DNA from: Candidatus Latescibacterota bacterium
GTDB taxonomy: Bacteria; Latescibacterota; UBA2968; UBA8231
DNA: 64,000 nucleotides
Assembly: GCA_022820485.1 (NCBI GenBank)
Contig: JAJEFJ010000027.1
Coordinates: 27,603-91,602, forward strand
Direction: 5' to 3'
The notes under the pieces were generated by a model that was given only the letters and a program-made list of their open reading frames with translations, ran no database searches and was not told where the DNA came from. Made by a program: the position numbers and the translations under genes. Positions 61,525 through 64,000 of the stretch are shown here, one piece after another; position 1 is the stretch's first letter, and the number at the start of each line of letters is the position of its first letter.

Positions 61525-61845
61525 AACAAGGGGATGCTTGACCAACAAATATTGGACGACATCATCCGGCGCATTGTAGAGGTCGCCCAGCCGGAGAAGA
61601 TCATCCTTTTTGGGTCCGCTGCTCGGGGGGAAATGAACCGCCACAGCGACGTCGATCTGCTCGTCGTCAAGGAGGGAGCGCATAGACGGAGTCTGGCGGG
61701 GCGGATATACGAAAACCTGTACGGCGTCGGCGCAGCGGTCGATGTGGTTGTGGTGACGCCAGCGGATGTGGAGCGCTACAAGGATAGCCATGCGCTGGTC
61801 ATCAAGCCGGCACTACGGGAGGGAAGGGTCGTGTATGAAGCGTAA
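61522..61845 (+). CDS. MntA-type nucleotidyltransferase antitoxin
   Basis: A 107-residue protein. KIILFGSAARGEMNRHSDVDLLVV is the minimal nucleotidyltransferase signature (GSxxRG...DxDLLV) of MntA, the antitoxin that AMPylates its HEPN toxin. The C-terminal part completes the fold with VDVVVVTPADVE. The HEPN partner starts inside its end (ATG 61835) but is deleted. It is therefore an antitoxin without a working toxin, unless the encoded stub is complemented elsewhere. Confidence 0.85.
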   Translation: MNKGMLDQQILDDIIRRIVEVAQPEKIILFGSAARGEMNRHSDVDLLVVKEGAHRRSLAGRIYENLYGVGAAVDVVVVTPADVERYKDSHALVIKPALREGRVVYEA

Positions 61846-61973
61846 AACTCACCCGCTATGCCGTGCATACACGGTATCCTAGCTTGGAAGAGCCTGTTTC
61901 CGAGCAAGAGTACGCTGAAGCACTAGCCATCGCCGAAGCCGTCGTCCGCTGGGCTGAGGAACGCATCGGATGA
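61835..61973 (+). pseudogene. HEPN toxin, internally deleted
   Basis: The start ATGAAGCGT overlaps the MntA end in the usual way. Nearly at once the frame shifts, and a second frame reads LTRYAVHTRYPSLEEPVSEQ and then EYAEALAIAEAVVRWAEERIG with a stop at 61971-61973. That is the C-terminus of HEPN proteins of the PF05168 type. The middle, which carries the RX4-6H RNase motif, is missing (roughly 70-80 codons by comparison with remembered relatives). Confidence 0.75.
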
Positions 61974-62032
61974 TCCCCCGCGAATGCAAGCGTCTCGCTG
62001 AAACCCTTTACGGGGAGCATGGCAGATCATGA
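61970..62032 (+). pseudogene. Stub resembling the start of a DUF1156 DNA methylase
   Basis: A 20-codon frame beginning MIPRECKRLAE. I recall this N-terminus from DUF1156 methylases (continuing VDFPIAEVS in intact ones), but here it turns into TLYGEHGRS and stops. It overlaps the HEPN stub and the YhcG gene by ATGA at each end, so both borders look like normal operon junctions with the middle removed. Eleven residues are too few for certainty. If correct, it is the lost methylase of the helicase system. Confidence 0.4.
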
Positions 62033-63117
62033 AAAAGCCGATATTCACAGCCGACAAGCCGGATGCTCAGTACCAAGCCATCTTTAGCGATGTGTCAAGA
62101 ATTGTTGACGCCGCTAGGCAATCGGCCGCTCGGTCGGTGAATGCCGTTATGACCGCCGCGTATTGGCTGATCGGACGCCACATCGTGGAGTTTGAGCAGT
62201 CAGACGAACAGCGAGCGGACTATGGAGAGGAGATTGTCGAACGGCTTGCCACTGACCTATCGGCCCAGTACGGCCGTGGATTCTCGACACGCAATGTCTG
62301 GAACATGAAGGCGTTCTACCTTGCATGGCCAATTCTGCAGACGGTGTCTGCAGAATCTTCGCTGGACAGCGTCGCCTCGCACTTTCCGCTCCCTTGGTCC
62401 GCCTATATGCGACTGTTATCAGTCAAGAACACGCACGCCCGTGAATTCTACGAAACCGAGGCCCTGCGCGGAGGTTGGTCGGTTCGCCAGCTCGACCGGC
62501 AGATTAATTCTCAGTTCTACGAGCGCACTGCTCTTTCAAAGAACAAGGCCGCCATGCTCACTCGGGGACGGAAGGCGCGGCCCGAAGATAGTGTCCTTCC
62601 CGAAGAGGAGATCAAGGACCCGTTCGTCCTCGAATTCCTCGATCTCAAGGACGAGTACTCCGAAAGTGACCTTGAAGAAGCGCTGATTGACCACTTGGAG
62701 ACATTCCTCCTAGAGCTAGGCGGGGATTTCTGCTTCATGGGCCGGCAGAGGCGGCTTCGCGTCGGCGATGAGTGGTACCGGGTGGATCTGCTATTCTTCC
62801 ACCGGCGGCTGCGCTCCTTGGTGGTCATTGACCTGAAGATAGGCAAATTCACCCACGCCGACGCCGGGCAGATGCACCTCTATCTCAACTACGCCCGCGA
62901 ACACTGGATGCACGATGATGAGAACCCGCCAGTCGGGCTGATCCTGTGTTCGCAGAAGGATGAGGCCGTTGCCCGGTACGCGCTCGACGGATTGCCGAAC
63001 AAGGTGATGGCTGCCGAATACAAAACTGCTTTGCCGGACGAGGCGACCTTGGCGGCGGAAATTGACCGCACGCGACAGGCGCTGAGCAGGCGCTTGCTGC
63101 TAGGAGAGAAGACGTGA
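62029..63117 (+). CDS. YhcG/DUF1016-type PDDEXK nuclease
   Basis: A 362-residue protein. The N-terminal domain (AYWLIGRHIVEFEQ, GRGFSTRNVWNMKAFYLAW) is DUF1016-type. The C-terminal PDDEXK part has FMGRQRRLRVGDEWYRVDLLFFH and SLVVIDLKIGKFTHADAGQM, where D, then D-L-K, form the active site. Such proteins accompany restriction systems and often move with them. It is the only complete nuclease gene of the island, and a fragment of its own 3' end is duplicated at 61413. It begins 4 bp inside the DUF1156-like stub. Confidence 0.9.
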   Translation: MKKPIFTADKPDAQYQAIFSDVSRIVDAARQSAARSVNAVMTAAYWLIGRHIVEFEQSDEQRADYGEEIVERLATDLSAQYGRGFSTRNVWNMKAFYLAWPILQTVSAESSLDSVASHFPLPWSAYMRLLSVKNTHAREFYETEALRGGWSVRQLDRQINSQFYERTALSKNKAAMLTRGRKARPEDSVLPEEEIKDPFVLEFLDLKDEYSESDLEEALIDHLETFLLELGGDFCFMGRQRRLRVGDEWYRVDLLFFHRRLRSLVVIDLKIGKFTHADAGQMHLYLNYAREHWMHDDENPPVGLILCSQKDEAVARYALDGLPNKVMAAEYKTALPDEATLAAEIDRTRQALSRRLLLGEKT

Positions 63118-63263
63118 CAAAGCGACTCAGGATGCAGAGCGGCTCGTCAAAGAACCAAGACTTAACGTTCGTCAAGTGCTTCCTAAGCGACCTCGTGGAG
63201 AACGTATCTCCTTTTCGAGGCATTCCTGATACAGCTCGCTATTGGTGGTCGCAAAGGGAATAA
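63114..63263 (+). CDS. Possible small ORF after YhcG, unknown
   Basis: A GTG at 63114 overlaps the YhcG stop (GTGA) and opens a 49-codon frame: TKRLRMQSGSSKNQDLT..., ending RYWWSQRE. It has no recognisable family and may be the remnant of a further gene of the island. Coupling by overlap is its main support. Confidence 0.25.
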   Translation: MTKRLRMQSGSSKNQDLTFVKCFLSDLVENVSPFRGIPDTARYWWSQRE

Positions 63264-63287
63264 TATACTATTTTGCCCTGCCTACTT

Positions 63288-63476
63288 TCACTCAGGGATA
63301 TACTGAATACGGTTGTCTTTGATGGCAAACCTACCGGCCTCTTGGCCGCAAAGCATACAGAAGCTGATAGGGGTGCCTTGGATGTCGGGAAGCGGCGTCA
63401 CGACTTTTTCGTCTTTACAAATATGAATGTCGAGTCCAGTTATGCACGATGGGCGGAATACTTTAATGCGGATCAT
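63288..63476 (-). CDS. Small CxxC protein, unknown
   Basis: A 62-residue protein starting MIRIKVFRPSCITGLD, with CMLCGQEAGRFAIKD carrying a CxxC pair. Its start follows an AAGGAAACCAAAGG sequence that reads as a good RBS on the minus strand. No family is recognised. A 73-codon plus-strand frame (63273-63494) covers the same bases but lacks a good start. It lies in a region of decay between the island and a broken transposon, so it may be a real small gene or a chance frame. Confidence 0.4.
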   Translation of the reverse strand: MIRIKVFRPSCITGLDIHICKDEKVVTPLPDIQGTPISFCMLCGQEAGRFAIKDNRIQYIPE

Positions 63477-63519
63477 CCTTTGGTTTCCTTCTAGTTTTGA
63501 TAATGGGGGATGGTTCGTA

Positions 63520-63551
63520 TGGCCTAGCGCAGCGTCACCTGCGCTAGGCCA
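63520..63551. repeat. Perfect 13-bp inverted repeat
   Basis: TGGCCTAGCGCAG and CTGCGCTAGGCCA are perfect inverse copies separated by CGTCAC. No T-run follows on either strand, so it does not look like a standard terminator. It lies upstream of the truncated transposase promoter. Confidence 0.6.
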
Positions 63552-63612
63552 CTAATCTGCTAGCTTACAAAACAGATGTGTTTTTCGCAAGTAGTTATGC
63601 CTAATTTTTCCC

Positions 63613-63641
63613 TTGACAAATTGCCCGTAAATTGTTATATT
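63613..63641 (+). promoter_or_regulatory. Near-consensus promoter for the truncated transposase
   Basis: TTGACA (63613-63618), a 17-base spacer and TATATT (63636-63641). The start codon at 63652 is only 11 bases after the -10, so the transcript would begin about 3-5 bases before the ATG and be leaderless. Confidence 0.75.
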
Positions 63642-63651
63642 TACTGGTGTT

Positions 63652-63888
63652 ATGAAAATTGAAGCCAAAAGCCTTGTCGCCCTATTGTGGGAATTTGACA
63701 CCGAGCAAAAGTGCATCGACCACTTTACTGAGGTGAGGTGGCCGGACGGCGTTCAATGCTTGCGTTGCGATTCCTCTCGCGTCTATAAAAGATCGGATGG
63801 CCAGTTTCGATGTGGTGATTGCCGCTATACGTTCTCGGTACGCAAGGGCACAGTATTTGACTTAAACCCGACGGGTTTTCTCTTTTAG
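63652..63888 (+). pseudogene. IS1595-family transposase, N-terminal fragment
   Basis: A 78-codon frame. The zinc ribbon CLRCDSSRVYKR and FRCGDCRYTFSVRKGTVFD is the N-terminus of IS1595 transposases. In intact copies the catalytic DDNK domain follows over about 200 more residues. Here the frame passes into foreign sequence after TVFD (LNPTGFLF then stop), which contains a terminator-like hairpin. The break is at about 63860. Confidence 0.8.
63864..63886 (+). terminator. Rho-independent terminator after the IS1595 fragment
   Basis: AAACCC-GAC-GGGTTT followed by TCTCTTTT. It forms a strong hairpin with a T-run on the plus strand. Because it lies just after the break in the transposase, it probably came with the sequence to the right. 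Confidence 0.65.
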
Positions 63889-64000
63889 GCGTCCTTTTTC
63901 AGTTTCAAGTGTAGGGTATGTTCGAGTTGTTGTTGGGCGGTCTGCCAAGCGAAGTTTCGCTTCAAGGTAAAGGCACTCCACGGTCCCTTGTGCGGAATAT
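63885..64000 (-). CDS. C-terminal end of an unidentified protein (runs off right edge)
   Basis: On the minus strand the last 38 codons before the stop at 63885 read PHKGPWSAFTLKRNFAWQTA then QQQLEHTLHLKLKKDA. The basic, helical end fits a DNA-binding enzyme such as a transposase, but I recognise no family. The stop falls within the terminator, and the frame is open to the window edge. It may belong to the mobile element that broke the IS1595 copy. Confidence 0.5.
   Translation of the reverse strand, partial: IPHKGPWSAFTLKRNFAWQTAQQQLEHTLHLKLKKDA

Overview
The window is about 64 kb of dense, GC-rich bacterial DNA (GC content not counted). The cell is Gram-negative: it encodes Sec signal peptides, lipoboxes, beta-barrel-like outer-membrane proteins and a periplasmic SurA-like isomerase. 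Gene content suggests an uncultured lineage of the FCB or Latescibacterota/Poribacteria kind, possibly from a metagenome assembly. The pointers are three ASPIC/UnbV FG-GAP proteins, a FlgD-like C-terminal Ig domain, DUF6785-type membrane proteins, many aldo/keto reductases and GH116. That placement is inference from gene content. I saw no rRNA, tRNA or CRISPR array.

Layout. 1-4 kb: the 5' part of a secreted discoidin-like protein that runs off the left edge, an orphan HicB-like antitoxin, a HigBA-type toxin-antitoxin (TA) pair with a clear promoter, and a broken GmrSD-like (DUF262/DUF1524) nuclease gene. 4-14.2 kb (minus strand): a likely surface operon. Two homologous large (~950 aa) exported proteins flank a two-domain SurA-like lipoprotein and a tandem pair of secreted paralogues. 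14.3-19.7 kb: a coiled-coil membrane peptide, a second discoidin-like/FlgD-Ig protein (paralogue of the left-edge gene), a beta-helix-like protein and a pentapeptide-repeat membrane protein. 19.9-21.2 kb: TA remnants (antitoxin plus a deleted PIN toxin), a 4-oxalocrotonate tautomerase and a DUF4258/YgiT pair. 21.2-25.4 kb: an FG-GAP lipoprotein, a GT39-like glycosyltransferase with TPRs, and a retropepsin-like protease with its small partner.

25.5-38.3 kb is a carbohydrate-type metabolic region: two DUF6785 membrane proteins, three aldo/keto reductases, a Gfo/Idh/MocA dehydrogenase, a GH116 glycosidase, an outer-membrane transporter-like protein and another TA pair. 38.3-39.6 kb holds an XRE regulator and two unknown proteins. 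39.6-45.3 kb is a complete Opp/Dpp-type ABC importer operon. 45.4-49.1 kb is a three-gene restriction-modification cassette (PLD-family nuclease plus two SPPY methyltransferases) with the architecture of the BfiI type IIS system. 49.1-56 kb holds an FG-GAP protein and a tightly coupled operon (TPR/FG-GAP lipoprotein, TPR lipoprotein, HAD phosphatase, FGE-like protein).

56-64 kb holds a secreted mutarotase-like protein and then a decayed defence island: a SNF2-type helicase with DUF3883, two nucleotidyltransferase modules, a deleted HEPN toxin, an apparent stub of a DUF1156 methylase, a YhcG-type PDDEXK nuclease with a duplicated fragment of its own 3' end, and a truncated IS1595 transposase.

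Two themes cut across the window. First, several toxin or nuclease genes (GmrSD, PIN, HEPN, perhaps DUF1156) keep both ends but have lost their middles, while intact or antitoxin-like neighbours persist. Second, a family of non-coding intergenic elements recurs. These have terminal inverted repeats close to TAACTGACGTTACGCA around different hairpin cores, and sit mostly just past gene ends.
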